A stretch of 64,000 bases of DNA from contig NC_023749.2 of assembly GCF_000499845.2 (NCBI RefSeq), forward strand, positions 17,358,681 to 17,422,680. The letters run 5' to 3'. The notes beneath the pieces were generated by a model that saw nothing but the letters and a program-made list of their open reading frames with translations, ran no database searches and had not been told where the DNA came from. Numbering within the stretch: the first letter of the stretch is position 1; each line of letters begins with the position of its first letter. Origin of the DNA: Phaseolus vulgaris (taxonomy: Eukaryota; Streptophyta; Magnoliopsida; Fabales; Fabaceae). Of the stretch, positions 11,773-22,136 are shown piece by piece. The position numbers and the translations under genes are program-made.

Positions 11773-12743
11773 TCATGTGAGTTGATTTTTAGATGGTTCC
11801 ATTTTATGGTGACACTTTACTTAGAGCTGGGATTTTAGCAATTTATGATGAAAACCTAAGAAAGATTCCCACTGACACGAACTTAACTGAATGGTTAAGT
11901 AAGTGTAAAGGTTCACTTCACAAAGACAAAGATGAAAATCAATACAAAGTGATAGATGGAATACAATGAAGAATGGAAATAACAATGAGGTAAACATCAA
12001 TGGTGGTCATGGCCGAACCAAATGATGAACCATAAGCATTTAGCAAAAACAAAAGAAAGACATATATGAAATGGAAATGAATTGAAAAAGAGTGGAAGAA
12101 GAGTAGCTTATGGAGTGGTTGTGAGAGGGATTCACGCCACTTGGGGTGTGGTAGCCACCAAGATGAGTGAAGGGCCGCCACTTGAGAGTCTCACACCACT
12201 TAAGATAAAACCTAGCCAAGAGGATTCAAACCTCACACAATTTGTGCAGAGTAACTTTTTTATTCAAAATTAACATGTCATACATGGAGTAAGGCACCTT
12301 ATTTATAGGAATGGGTGCTTTGGTGGCCAAAAAAGGCAAGGGTAGGATGGGAAATAAGAGAGGGGTGGCTTAGGAGGGTTGACTAAGGTCAAAACCGCAC
12401 CTTTAGGCTCTCCTTCTAGAAACTAGGTCAAAAAACCTAATTCTAGGTGCCTTGTCTTGAAAAGGTGGGCTTGGATCAAGCCCATTTCGCTATCAACACT
12501 CATATTCATGTTAAAGGCACATATTCCTATCTTGCTATTTGGACCCCTTAAGTGAGCCCAATTTATTTACAACTTGTTTTATTCTTAAGAAGACCAGCAG
12601 GAAGAACATAAGATGTTCTAGTTTGTGTCCATTTCTCCCTCTGGTGAGGTTTGCTAGATCCTTGGTGAGGTCTTCACTTGATTGTTGAGATGACTTGTTA
12701 TAGTGTGCATCCTTGGTCATCTCCTTCTTGGCTTGGTTTGTGT
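11773..12743 (-). repeat. Solo-LTR-like insertion 2 (971 bp) in gag
   Basis: It is flanked by CAAGG on both sides (11768-11772, 12744-12748) and is clearly homologous to 10533-11521 over its length (GTGAGTTGATTTT start, GGTTTGT(A/G)T end, CACTTGAGAG core, ATAAATAGG-type box in minus orientation). The terminal CA seems merged with the target duplication. Confidence 0.65.
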
Positions 12744-13612
12744 CAAGGGGAGTCTTTGAAAAACTACTTAAACAAGTTCTGGGCGTTTACAGTGAAGCTC
12801 CAGACCCATGATGAGGTCGTGATGGTCAACGCCTTCGAAGGAATCATGACAGGACCATTAGCGACTCATTGACCAGGAATCCGACAGAGACATTCACCGA
12901 AATACAACGGCGGGTTGTCTCCCATATCAACGCAGATGAGGCTGTGTTCGTGAAGCACAACAGCTCATATTCAGGGCAGACCAAGCCCAATAAGGGTAGC
13001 CGATCTCGAGCTCTGAGGGTCAACGAAACTTCGATCGAGAAGAGAACAGACTCGAGGCACCCGCCATACCCAACCAGGAAGAACGTGCCCAAGACAAAGG
13101 CCTGAGAAGACTTGGCATTTCAACCCAAATTTCGAGTATCTTACAAGGAATTGCTGAGCGTGCCAGAGGTCGTGGAAAAACTGAGGTTTCCTCATAAGTC
13201 TGACAGGAATCTGGGGCCACGAAAGGAGGTCTAGTGCGAATTCCACAAGGGATTTGGGCACGACGTTGAGTGATGTATAGCTCTGGGTTACCAATTGGCG
13301 GGCTTGGTGAAGGACAAATTCTTGAAGGAATACCTTGAGATGGTCCAGGAAGAGCTGAAGAGAGAGGTTGCTCCCAGGGACCAAGCACATGAGATACCGG
13401 TCCATGGGGAGCTAAACACTGTCTTGGGAGGATTTTCTGGAGGAGGGAGCTCTACTTCCAAGCGTAAGAGATATGCGAGAGCAATGATGACCGTGGAGGC
13501 AAGAAGGCCTAACCATCCACTAGAGTCCGCTCTCTGTTTTACGAGCTCTGACCTGCAGGACGTGGTTCCTCATGAGAATGATCCAGTGGTGATATCCGTG
13601 CTAGAATTATAG

Positions 13613-14569
13613 GCCTTAAACAAGATGGGGGCGAATTGTTTATGAAAGATTTTCGCAAACTTTGAAGGTAGAGTGAAAGACAATGGAGAAATAATCAATT
13701 AGAAAATTGTTTAGCTAATTTGAAAACTATTTTTAATATGATTGCAGAAAATCAACCTACTGTTTTTACGAAACAATTAGTTGTTTTTATGAGTAGTTTA
13801 TAAAAATAAAGTCAAAGCAGTTTAAAGAGTGTAAGGATAGAGAGATTTACATAAAATGTTTATACTGGTTCACTCTTAACCAAGAGCTACATCCAATCCT
13901 CAGAAACCACTGAAAATTCATTATGTAATCAACCCTAGATTACAAGCTACACACACCAAGAGTGATGATCTTGAACCCCTAAAGAACACACACCACTCTT
14001 TGGCAAACACCACACCAAGAATGTTGATCTTGATCCCCTCAAGAATACACAACACTTCTTGGCAACACAAGTACAAAAATACAATTATCAAGAAAGAAGG
14101 GAATAGAATACACCTGGATAAATCACAAGATCAAAGTTTAGAATACAAGACCCAATCTTATTCCACACTTGAGATTATCCAAAAGCTCTTTGAAAACTTG
14201 AAAACTGTTTTTGATTGATCCTCTCACTTTGTTAAGGCATAGGAGCGTAAAACAACCTTTTTATCTTTCAATCAAATAGTTAAAATAGTTAAAACAAAAA
14301 ACCAAACACTGTTGGAATCATTTAAAACAAAAAAAACACTTAACAAAATTTTGTTATGGTTTTCACAAAAATAATCGATTGATTTCTGTTTGACAGCAAA
14401 AGCTAAGGCAAAGCTTTTCCAAAGCATTTTAAAATCCACTAAGTGTCAAACAACCTGTTGAAGTTTGTTTGACAGCAAAGGCAAAAACAAAGTTTTTTCA
14501 AATCATTTTAAAATCCACTTAGTGTCAAACAACCTGTTGATTCGAAATTTCAATATGTTAAAATTTCAA
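13613..14569. repeat. Unclassified repeat-derived DNA with two tandem duplications
   Basis: The stretch starts with AAGATGGGGGCGAATTG, which looks like a polypurine tract, right after the gag remnant. It contains a 59-bp unit duplicated at 13953-14068 (CACCAAGA(G/A)TG(A/T)TGATCTTGA) and a 79-bp unit duplicated at 14388-14545 (GTTTGACAGCAAA ... GTCAAACAACCTGTTGA). I see no protein. It may be LTR material of an unidentified element. Confidence 0.5.
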
Positions 14570-14755
14570 TACGACATACTATACACACCATGCATGAACC
14601 CTCTCGTGATTTAGGTCTTTCTTATATCTAGATGTCAGCTCATTACTATTTATGGGGCCCGCTTACGTGGTCCATTATCGCGACCAGACCATCGATATCA
14701 GATATCAATGTCTAATGCCGATGTCTGAAGTCTGACCAGTACGATAATATTATAT
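14570..14755 (-). repeat. Fragment of an E-like LTR, inverted
   Basis: Read on the minus strand it starts (C)GTACTGGTCAGACTTCAGAC near 14752 and contains GGTCGCGATAATGGACCACG. It matches the inverted LTR ending at 62179. The remainder of the LTR is missing. Confidence 0.6.
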
Positions 14756-16112
14756 TAAGTTAATTATCAAATGTTGTAATAATCTCATAAAATGTTACAT
14801 GGGAATATATAATACCTGTTTTTAAAATTTTATTATATTTTTTAGGTTGATTTCAAAAAAAATTAATCATAAGTATATATTTTTTTCTATAATTTAATTG
14901 GAAATAAATGTTTGTTTAATATATTTTAAAATTGTCTCTTTTTATAGATAAGATTTTAAAAGTATTAACTGTCTTTCAGTCCCTCTATATTTATGAAAAA
15001 TTAGTATATAAAATAAAATATGGAAACGATGTAGTCAAAATTGGGATGTGATATATCGAAAATAATTTTTTAATCCTTAATAACAAGTTTACGAAGTAAA
15101 TAATTGTTTATATAAAATTTCCCTAATAATATTTATTTATTTAAACACTTTTTTCATTAAGATGTATATTATCAAATGAAATTTGTAATATTTAATATTT
15201 TTAGATCTGAATGTTTCAACCATTCATCACTTTCAAAAAAAAAATTAAATTACCGCTATTACATTTACAATTGTTATGTGTGAAATATTAATATAATTAT
15301 TTTCTTTTTTTTATAATTGATAATAATAATACTTTATAGTTAATATCTAATTAATTAGTTAATATTAATTTGTTTTCCTTTGATAGAATGGTGATCCTAA
15401 AATTAATTTAATGACAGTAAAAGTTAGTTATTTGTATGATGGTAAAAAAAGTTAGTTATTCGAATTAGTTATATTTCTTATCATATATTAATTGTAATAT
15501 TTTTTATATAAAATTTGTTAAAATCATATAACTATATATTATTGTACAAATTAGTTCTATTTTCTTATCATATATTATTGTAATAATTTTTATCATATAA
15601 AATTTGTTCAAAATTCATAGAATTATGTTGGTTAAAACATTTTTTAATGCATCCCATAATTTTATTATTATACTTGATAAAATTTATCCAATAAAGAAAG
15701 AATTCTACTAATACCATTATTAATATTCACATTTTGATTTTTTTATTTATATATATTTATATTTAATATTAAAATCCGAATAAACAATGTCATAGTGAAT
15801 ACACTTATATTAACAATATAAATTTATAGTACCTTATGAATAATAAAAAAAATACACTTATTATTTTCTTACATGCGTATTCTTATTAAAATTAAAAAAA
15901 AAAACTTATTATCATTGCTAAGTATTATAATGTTTTTTTAAACTAAATTTATACTGACTAAATTATGGTACCGAAAGAGAATGCCTGAAAAACCTAACTC
16001 AACCACTGATTGGATCAAGTTGAGGAAACTATTGAGTAAATATTTGTAAGCCAAAATTATATCTTCACTAATTGTAAGGCTGCGTTGTGACTAGAATTTA
16101 CACAATTTCAAA
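14756..16112. other. AT-rich intergenic DNA
   Basis: A/T runs dominate, with no open frame of note, no RNA gene and no recognised repeat. Confidence 0.6.
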
Positions 16113-16307
16113 TCAACACAGATTTGGCGAAGTCTTAGTCTCATAGATAAAACTTCTTCTCAACAATGCCTTTATTTTCTCTTTCTCTCGATCACACAAC
16201 TCTGGTTCTTCCATAGAAAACTCAACATAACAAATCTCAACGGTTTTAGGTGGCAGACACACCAATGACATATCTTTTGTTCTTGGCAAAGTAATTGCTT
16301 TCGTCAA
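16113..16307 (-). pseudogene. Fragment of a SNF2/SMARCA3-like chromatin remodeller gene
   Basis: The peptide contains RTKDMSLVCLPPKTVEICYVEFSMEE followed by ELCDREKEKIKALLRR. This pattern (LPPKT, then a beta strand, then S-x-EE and a charged helix) is what follows the DEAH lobe in plant SMARCA3-like SNF2 helicases. Only about 60 residues remain and no flanking helicase motifs are seen. It is a gene scrap, perhaps carried here by duplication. The assignment rests on remembered family patterns and needs a search. Confidence 0.45.
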
Positions 16308-16541
16308 AACCTACAAAATAATCAAGGAAAAACGCAACCTTGCACAAAAATATAAGACAGAAACTTATAATAAGAATAATTATTAATCATCGTTAAAATC
16401 AATGTCATTTTTTTTTCTTCGCAAAGCAATTGCTTCCATAAAAAACTACAAAATAAACCAGAAGAGAGGTAACCTTACACAAAAATAAGGACAAAAACAT
16501 ACAATAAAAATAATTATTAATCATTATTAAGATTAAGCACA
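16281..16541. repeat. Tandem duplication, ~135-bp unit x2, diverged
   Basis: TCTT(G/C)GCAAAG(T/C)AATTGCTT... with downstream CTACAAAATAA, CACAAAAATA and AATAATTATTAATCAT occurs at 16281-16415 and 16416-16541. The first unit overlaps the N-terminal end of the SNF2-like fragment. Confidence 0.75.
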
Positions 16542-17263
16542 ACAAATTCAACTGCATTTCAGCATAACACCGTAGCATATAAACTAAATAAAAACTAAAC
16601 TAATGTTACACTACAATTTATGCCCATTTCCAATGGCAACCCCCAATCATATTATGAAGAAAAAGAACTAACCATACATCGTGTTACTTGCAATCTTGTG
16701 AGTCTTTTTCTAAGCCCTGATTAAGAAAATGAAACCCAAAGATTTCACGTCATTGATCGATAATTGAAAAATCGACCTTGAAGACACTAGTATTGGGGTT
16801 GACCACTGCGACATTCATAGCTCTGCATTAAAACGAACTACAACATAAGAAAGACTCCACATTTTCAATTTCAGAAGAAAGTTCCACCTCTCCACTTTAC
16901 CTTTATCCCCAAAGGACACAACATCTTTTGTCGTCAACGAAAACAACCAAACTGATGACGACGACTTTCTCGAGCCTCCATTGTCTGGATCGGGTTCTGG
17001 ATTAGGAAAGACGCGGACATTGTCGTCGGTGAGGCAAAAGGAGCGAAGGTGGGGTCGATAAGGAGAGACAACGCCAACCAGAAAAACAATTTGAATATAT
17101 TTAAGGAAGAAGATAGAGTGAGGAAGATGGCAGAAAGAAGAACGGTGATAAAACCCAACAAAATCAAATTGAGAAACAACCGTCTTGTGAAAACTCTGAA
17201 AAAGTGAAAATATATTTTTCAGAAAACTAAATTTAAATGACAATTAAAACAAGAAAGTAATGT
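16542..17263. other. Intergenic DNA with an uncertain minus-strand frame
   Basis: A minus-strand frame of 142 codons (16815-17243) is open, but it shows no recognisable domain and reads as hydrophobic low-complexity peptide. I do not call it a gene. Confidence 0.4.
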
Positions 17264-17753
17264 ACCAATCTCTCCACTCTCCTGTAAGTTAAATGATAAC
17301 AAATAAAATAAAATATTAAAATTAAAAAACTGCTTTATTAACTTCTGAAATTATAAAATGTCTAAATAACCAAAATAAATTAATAAAATAAAATATGAAG
17401 TAAGGATAAAATAGGAAAAGAATTTAGTGAATATCTTGAATTTTTTATTTAATAGAAAGGAGATCACTTTAAAACAGAAAAGTAACATACCAATCTCTCC
17501 ACTCTCTTAAATGACAACAAATAAAATAAAATATTAAAATTAAAAAACTGCTTTATTAACTTCTGAAATTATAAAATGTCCAAATAGTCAAAACAAGTTA
17601 ATAAAATAAAATATGAAGTAAGGATAAAATAGGAAAAGAATTTAGAGGATATCTTGAATTTTTTATTTAATAGAAAAGGAGATCACTTTAAAATAAAAAA
17701 GAAACTTACCAATCTCTCCATTCTCCTGCTAATTAAATGACAATAAATAAAAT

Positions 17754-18532
17754 TGTACTGGACCAGAGCGCTCAGAGCTCAGTGCTCAGTGGTCGGACCT
17801 CGGCACCCGCTATAGTCAGGTCAGCTTGGCTCTTGGGCCAAGTTTACCATGTGATTGGCCCCCAGATGTATGTATTAGTCCCTTTTTCCTATAACCCTTT
17901 ATGCAAAAAGGCCTAAGCGGTTAGCGAGGGGTAGTTTTGGACCTAGGGGTGTGCTTAGCGCGCATGGGGTTTAGTTTAAGTAAATATTTTCTTTTAAACC
18001 TAAGCCCATGTGTGCTAGGGCACGTAAAGGTTAGGTTGCATGTATTCAGAAGAAGAGTGTAGCGCCACGCTGAGGGTGGCTACGTAAACAGATTGGACCC
18101 CTGATGTTGGTACATGAGTTGGTACCTTGGTAGTTATTCTATTATTATTTATGCATTCCATGGAGGAAAGATTCCATTCTGTTGCAACACCGTGAGGGTG
18201 TGCCCTTGAGCAAAATATTTTCCTGTATAGTATGCTTTCAGTTGAGATTATATTCTCATGATAGAAAGCTGTTACAAGAGGTAAACTATAAAAGGGACTT
18301 GAAATCCCAGGTTAAGGTACATTGTTTCTAAGACTGAAACTGATTACTTCTTAAATTCTTATAAGCCCTATACTGACTTGATCGTCGGAGTGCAATCAAT
18401 AGGTAGGGCCCCCTCTGTCTCAACGGACCCGTGTTCCAACATAACAAAGGGAAGAGCAGATTGCAACAAAGATAGACGGAGCCAAAGCTTGTTATTAAAG
18501 TCAACCGGCGAGCAGGTCAACCTGCAAGAACC
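17754..18532 (+). repeat. 5' LTR of element E (~779 bp)
   Basis: It starts TGTACTGGACC and ends TGCAAGAACC just before the primer site; the end is assigned by analogy with GGCAGGAACA of element G, so CA has decayed to CC. A TATA box (TATAAAAGGG) is at about 18287-18296. Confidence 0.75.
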
Positions 18533-18534
18533 TT

Positions 18535-18552
18535 TGGCACCCACCGTGGGCC
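18535..18552 (+). other. Primer-binding site of element E (tRNA-Lys)
   Basis: TGGCACCCACCGTGGGCC matches the complement of the 3' end of plant tRNA-Lys(CTT) except for about two changes. It is the same primer class as C, D and G. Confidence 0.75.
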
Positions 18553-18631
18553 CCGATAAAATCAGGTCCCCCACCCACAGTTGTGCTCGAGTTCTTAGAC
18601 GTGATGAGGAATGCGAGGCAAGGTCTGTTAG

Positions 18632-19336
18632 TGATGGAGGAGGGCCAAGCTCACCACCCTATGGAAGATAAGAGCCAAGTCTAGACCGTCTAGACCCATG
18701 TGGGGAGCGTCTAGCACAAGATGAAGGGCGACTAGAAAGGGAGCGTCTAGGAGGAAGCCTAGACCGTCTAGGACCTATCACTAGGTCCATGGCCAAGCAT
18801 CTCCACGCACATTTGGGTCAAGCAACGGATGGAAGGGAGAGGAACTTGTACATGCTACATGGAGGCCCATTAAGGGTAGCTTAGTAGTTAGTGTAGTGTT
18901 AGAAAGCATAAACTTGTCTCCTTTTGATTTAACCTAGATTGCTCACGTTTTCTAGAAGGTTCTCCACTAGGAACGACCATGTGCTCCATGTGCCCATGTG
19001 CCTCACATTTCCATTTCATTTGGCTAGCATTTCATCCTCTCTTAGCTTAACATTTACGGCCTCCTTAGCCTATAAAAGGAGAAGCCCATCACTTGTATTT
19101 TAAAGATTAATGAGAGTAATGTTATGCTGCCATTTTAGTGCCATACATTGCCTTTGCCTAGTTTCTAATCTTCTCTTCACCATCTACCAAGGGGGCTGGC
19201 CGAACCTCCCTCTTTCCATACACTTCATGCACCTTCAAGGTCACCACAACTCCTAGGAGGACCTTGCCCACTTTCACCATTAGCTTCCGCACCAACTCAC
19301 CAAACATCCAAGAAGAGCTCCTTGAGAATGCCATTA
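18632..19336 (+). repeat. Solo-LTR-like insertion (705 bp) in the leader of element E
   Basis: It is bounded by GTTAG on both sides (18627-18631, 19337-19341) and has TGATGG...CCATTA ends (near-perfect short inverted ends). A TATA box (CTATAAAAGGAG) is at about 19071. A partial relative ends CCATCA at 61697. No coding sequence; a non-autonomous or solo LTR is likely. Confidence 0.65.
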
Positions 19337-19379
19337 GTTAGGATCTGAGGGAAGTGACAACCCCACCATACAACAACTT

Positions 19380-20365
19380 ATGGAGACTATGAGATCTCTC
19401 CAGGAGGCGATAACGAGATCCAAGGCTGAACAAGAGAGACTCATGGCGGAGGTCCGAGTTGAGCAGGTGCTGAGGCAAGACCAGTTCATGGCGGAGATAG
19501 ATGCGTCACGAGCAAGTAATGAGGAGTTATGCAAAGCCAATGAGGAATTATGTAAGGATCTACAATAGTTGGGTGAACGTTCCACGGGGGAACGAGGCCT
19601 GACTACTCAACCAAGGGCTCGTCCCAGGCCATTTTCACAGGCGATTATGGACGCTGTCATACCAGCCAGTTTCATAACGCCCAATATTGTTTTTACAGGT
19701 GTAGAAGACCCCGAGAGCCACCTCACAACATTCAATGTCCAGATGATGATCTCGGGAGGAACGAATGCAAGATGTTTATAGGCACATTCACAGGTACAAC
19801 GTTACAGTGGTTTGTTGGCCTCCTGGACAACCATATCACCTCTTTCGATCAATTTTATGGATTGTTCAGGGAACAATTCATTGTTAACCAAGCCCAACCG
19901 CTAGTCTTTCGACCTTTTCGGTGTGAAGCAAAGACAAGGAGAACCTTTGAAGGATTTTTTGAACAGGTTTGGGGTGTTCGTAGTAAAGCTCCAGACCTAG
20001 GATGAGGCCTTGATGGTTCATAACTTTGGGTAGGGGATCATATTAGGACCATTGAACGACTCGCTGCTCAGAAATCGAGCGATGAGGTTTGGGGAGATCC
20101 GACGACGAGTTGTCGCCAACATTGCCGCAGAAGAAGCTGTAACAGTGAAGCGTGATAGCATGTACCTAGGGTAGGTCAAGCCCAAAGAAGGCAGTCGAGC
20201 TCAACCCCTAGGGTACATGAATTTGTAAATGAGAAAAGGTCGGACGTACGACATACACCTTACGCATTAAGGAAGAGCCAACCCAGGACAAAGGCGAGAT
20301 ATGATTTGCCTTTCCGACCAAAGTTCAGAATGACTTACAAGGAGCTGTTGCCCATGTCGGGAGGC
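19380..20365 (+). pseudogene. gag pseudogene of element E
   Basis: The N-terminal coiled coil (METMRSLQEAITRSKAEQE, then ASNEELCKANEELCK) ends in a stop at 19566. The core follows (AIMDAVIPASFITPNIVFTGVEDPESHLTTFN), then TLQWFVGLLDNHITSFDQF in a second frame, and decayed sequence to about 20365. The zinc knuckle and everything downstream are deleted, where the sequence jumps into the 3' LTR. Confidence 0.75.
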
Positions 20366-20515
20366 AGACAACGTAGTAATGCAATCAACAGGTATGACCC
20401 CCTTTGTCTCAACGGAGTCACGTTTAACAAAGGGAACAACAGATTCCAATAGAGATAGACAGAGCCAAAACTTGTCACTAGAGTCAACCGACGAGCAGGT
20501 CAACCGACAATAATA
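20366..20515 (+). repeat. 3' LTR remnant of element E (last ~150 bp)
   Basis: GTGCAATCAATAGG-type sequence, TGTCTCAACGGA and GAGCAGGTCAACC match the end of the 5' LTR (18385-18532). It is followed by the TSD AAAAT. Confidence 0.75.
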
Positions 20516-20640
20516 AAAATAAAATTTTAAAATTAAAAAACTATTTTATTAACTTCTGAAATTATAAAATGTCCAAATAACTAAAATATATTAATAAAAT
20601 AAAATATAAAGTAAGGATAAAATAGAAAAAAATTATAATT

Positions 20641-22136
20641 AAAGTGAAGAATCCCTTTATATATAAGTATAGATGAATGAAAATATCTCATTCAAATTTC
20701 ACAATCTTAGTCAAAATCTTAGTCAAACTCATTAGATTGATAGGAATTCTTGAAAATATAGCGTCATTTGTTTTTTTTTTAAATATTAGTTATCTTTCTA
20801 GTAGTTTATAAATAATTAATTTGTAATTTACATTTTCATCATAATTTTTTTTTTCCATTTTAATCAGTTATATAATAAAATAAAAAATATAAGTGATAAA
20901 ACAAGAAACATGAAGAATAAATAATAGAAGATGAATAATAATCATTGAGCAAAGATAAAATAACATTATTTATATTACAAATGTTGTTTTAAGAATGAAT
21001 TTGACATCTATTTCACATGGCTTAGTGAATAAATAATATATGACATAAATATTATATAACATAATAAATATTATTCTTATATTTTTTTATTATTGCATTG
21101 TTATTTATTATTATTCATAGAAACTGAATCTTTCTCAATAATATTATTTATTTATTTAACAAGAGAAATTATTTAAAAAATATATTTTCATCATTTAATA
21201 CGAAAAATTATTTATTTAAAAACTATATTTTCATCATAATTTCATTATCCAAATGAGTTAAAAAAAATCTAAAGAAATTAAATAAAATTAATCTGAATAT
21301 GCTTCTATATTTTTTATAGTTATATTTAATTTGAAAACTATAAAATTATTGTAAAAATGTGTAACAAAAATAATTTATTTTTATATATATTGTTACGATA
21401 ATATTTATATATTTATAGATAACATGTTCTATATAGATTTAATAAGGTCCAGGTAAATTATATTTTTTACTTAAATAATATAAATTTATTCAATTATAAT
21501 TTAATAAATATATTTATTAATAAAAATATTACTTTTTTTTAATAATAAGGAAGTTAAAACAGATCTTAACTATTAATTAAAAAAATATAATTATTATAAA
21601 TTTATAATTTATATTATTATAATAATATTTAAAAAATGGCCACATCGCCATTGTTTTTACTAGTTATATATAACAAAAAACAATAAACTAAAAATTGAGT
21701 GGAAGAAACAATAAGACAAAACAATTACATTGCATATTTGAGCTAGGAAGAGAAGAATGTACTAATGCAATGATATTAGAATCAAGAAAAATCTGAATGA
21801 CATATTTGACTTGAAAATAATATTGATACATATAAATAAAAGATTGGTCACTGTCCTTTAAAAAATGTTCATAGTCTTAATTTAATTAGATTTTTTTTAA
21901 ATGTTAAAGTTTCTGGTTGAATAACACAATATTTTCTATAATTTTTAAAAATATTTTGAATGTAAATTCATAAAAAGAAATAATGGAAACCCAAGACTTA
22001 CATACCCGAAGGCCCAATTAGTGAAACTGTTCCTCCACTCTCTACTCCTCGTTAAATCAAAGCCTTGCCTTGGTTCTCTGTCACTTCACTCTTACAATTT
22101 CCAAATTTGTACCCTTTTCTTCTTTTCCCTCTCGCA
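20641..22136. other. AT-rich intergenic DNA and promoter region of the 22137 gene
   Basis: Long A/T tracts with no frame or repeat I recognise. The last ~100 bp are pyrimidine-rich (TCTTCTTTTCCCTCTCGCA), as in a plant 5' UTR. Confidence 0.5.

Larger units (their letters stand above)
10060..13612 (+). mobile_element. Old, degenerate Tat element (family E type) split by two LTR-like insertions
   Basis: 10060-10205 resembles the first ~135 bp of the E LTR (TATTGGATCAGAGCG versus TGTACTGGACCAGAGCG at 17754) and runs straight into gag, so most of the LTR and leader are deleted. Gag remnants lie at 10206-10532, 11522-11772 and 12744-13612. Two inserts of about 1 kb separate them. No pol and no 3' LTR are seen. 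Confidence 0.7.
10206..13612 (+). pseudogene. gag pseudogene in three pieces (10206-10532, 11522-11772, 12744-13612)
   Basis: Piece 1 matches the N-terminal coiled-coil part (ANNEELHKTNEDLRKSL). Piece 2 encodes the start of the gag core (DPKNHLTTFNTQMIISG, TLQWFSGLSDGHIISFDQF, FREQFSVNQ). Piece 3 carries the rest: NAFEGIMTGPLATH, the zinc knuckle CEFHKGFGHDVE with its last position lost to a stop, then ALGYQLAGLVKDKFL and DLQDVVPHENDPVVIS. Several in-frame stops and frameshifts make it nonfunctional. The nearest relative in the window is the gag of element E (19380-20365). Confidence 0.75.
17754..20515 (+). mobile_element. Element E: internally deleted Tat retrotransposon (2.76 kb) with TSD AAAAT
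   Basis: A 5' LTR, primer site, leader and gag are followed directly by the last ~150 bp of a 3' LTR; all of pol is missing. AAAAT at 17749-17753 and at 20516-20520 is the target duplication. The leader holds another LTR-like insertion (18632-19336). Confidence 0.8.
17264..20640. repeat. Three tandem copies of a ~220-bp AT-rich unit, the third split by element E
   Basis: Each unit begins ACCAATCTCTCCA(C/T)TCT and contains ATTAAAAAACTGCTTTATTAAC and AAGTAAGGATAAAATAG. Unit 1 is 17264-17488 and unit 2 is 17489-17707. Unit 3 starts at 17708, breaks at 17753 and resumes at 20516, ending about 20640. Element E (17754-20515) sits inside unit 3. Confidence 0.85.

Noticed and set aside
10537..12745. 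Introns in gag (the inserts begin GTGAGT)
   Set aside because: Other gag copies lack them, flanking 5-bp duplications are present, and ends lack AG acceptors.
16815..17243. Minus-strand 142-codon frame
   Set aside because: No recognised motif, odd composition, and position between repeats; open by chance is likely.
18378..18671. Frame over the end of the E LTR and primer site
   Set aside because: It crosses LTR, primer site and leader, which are noncoding by structure.
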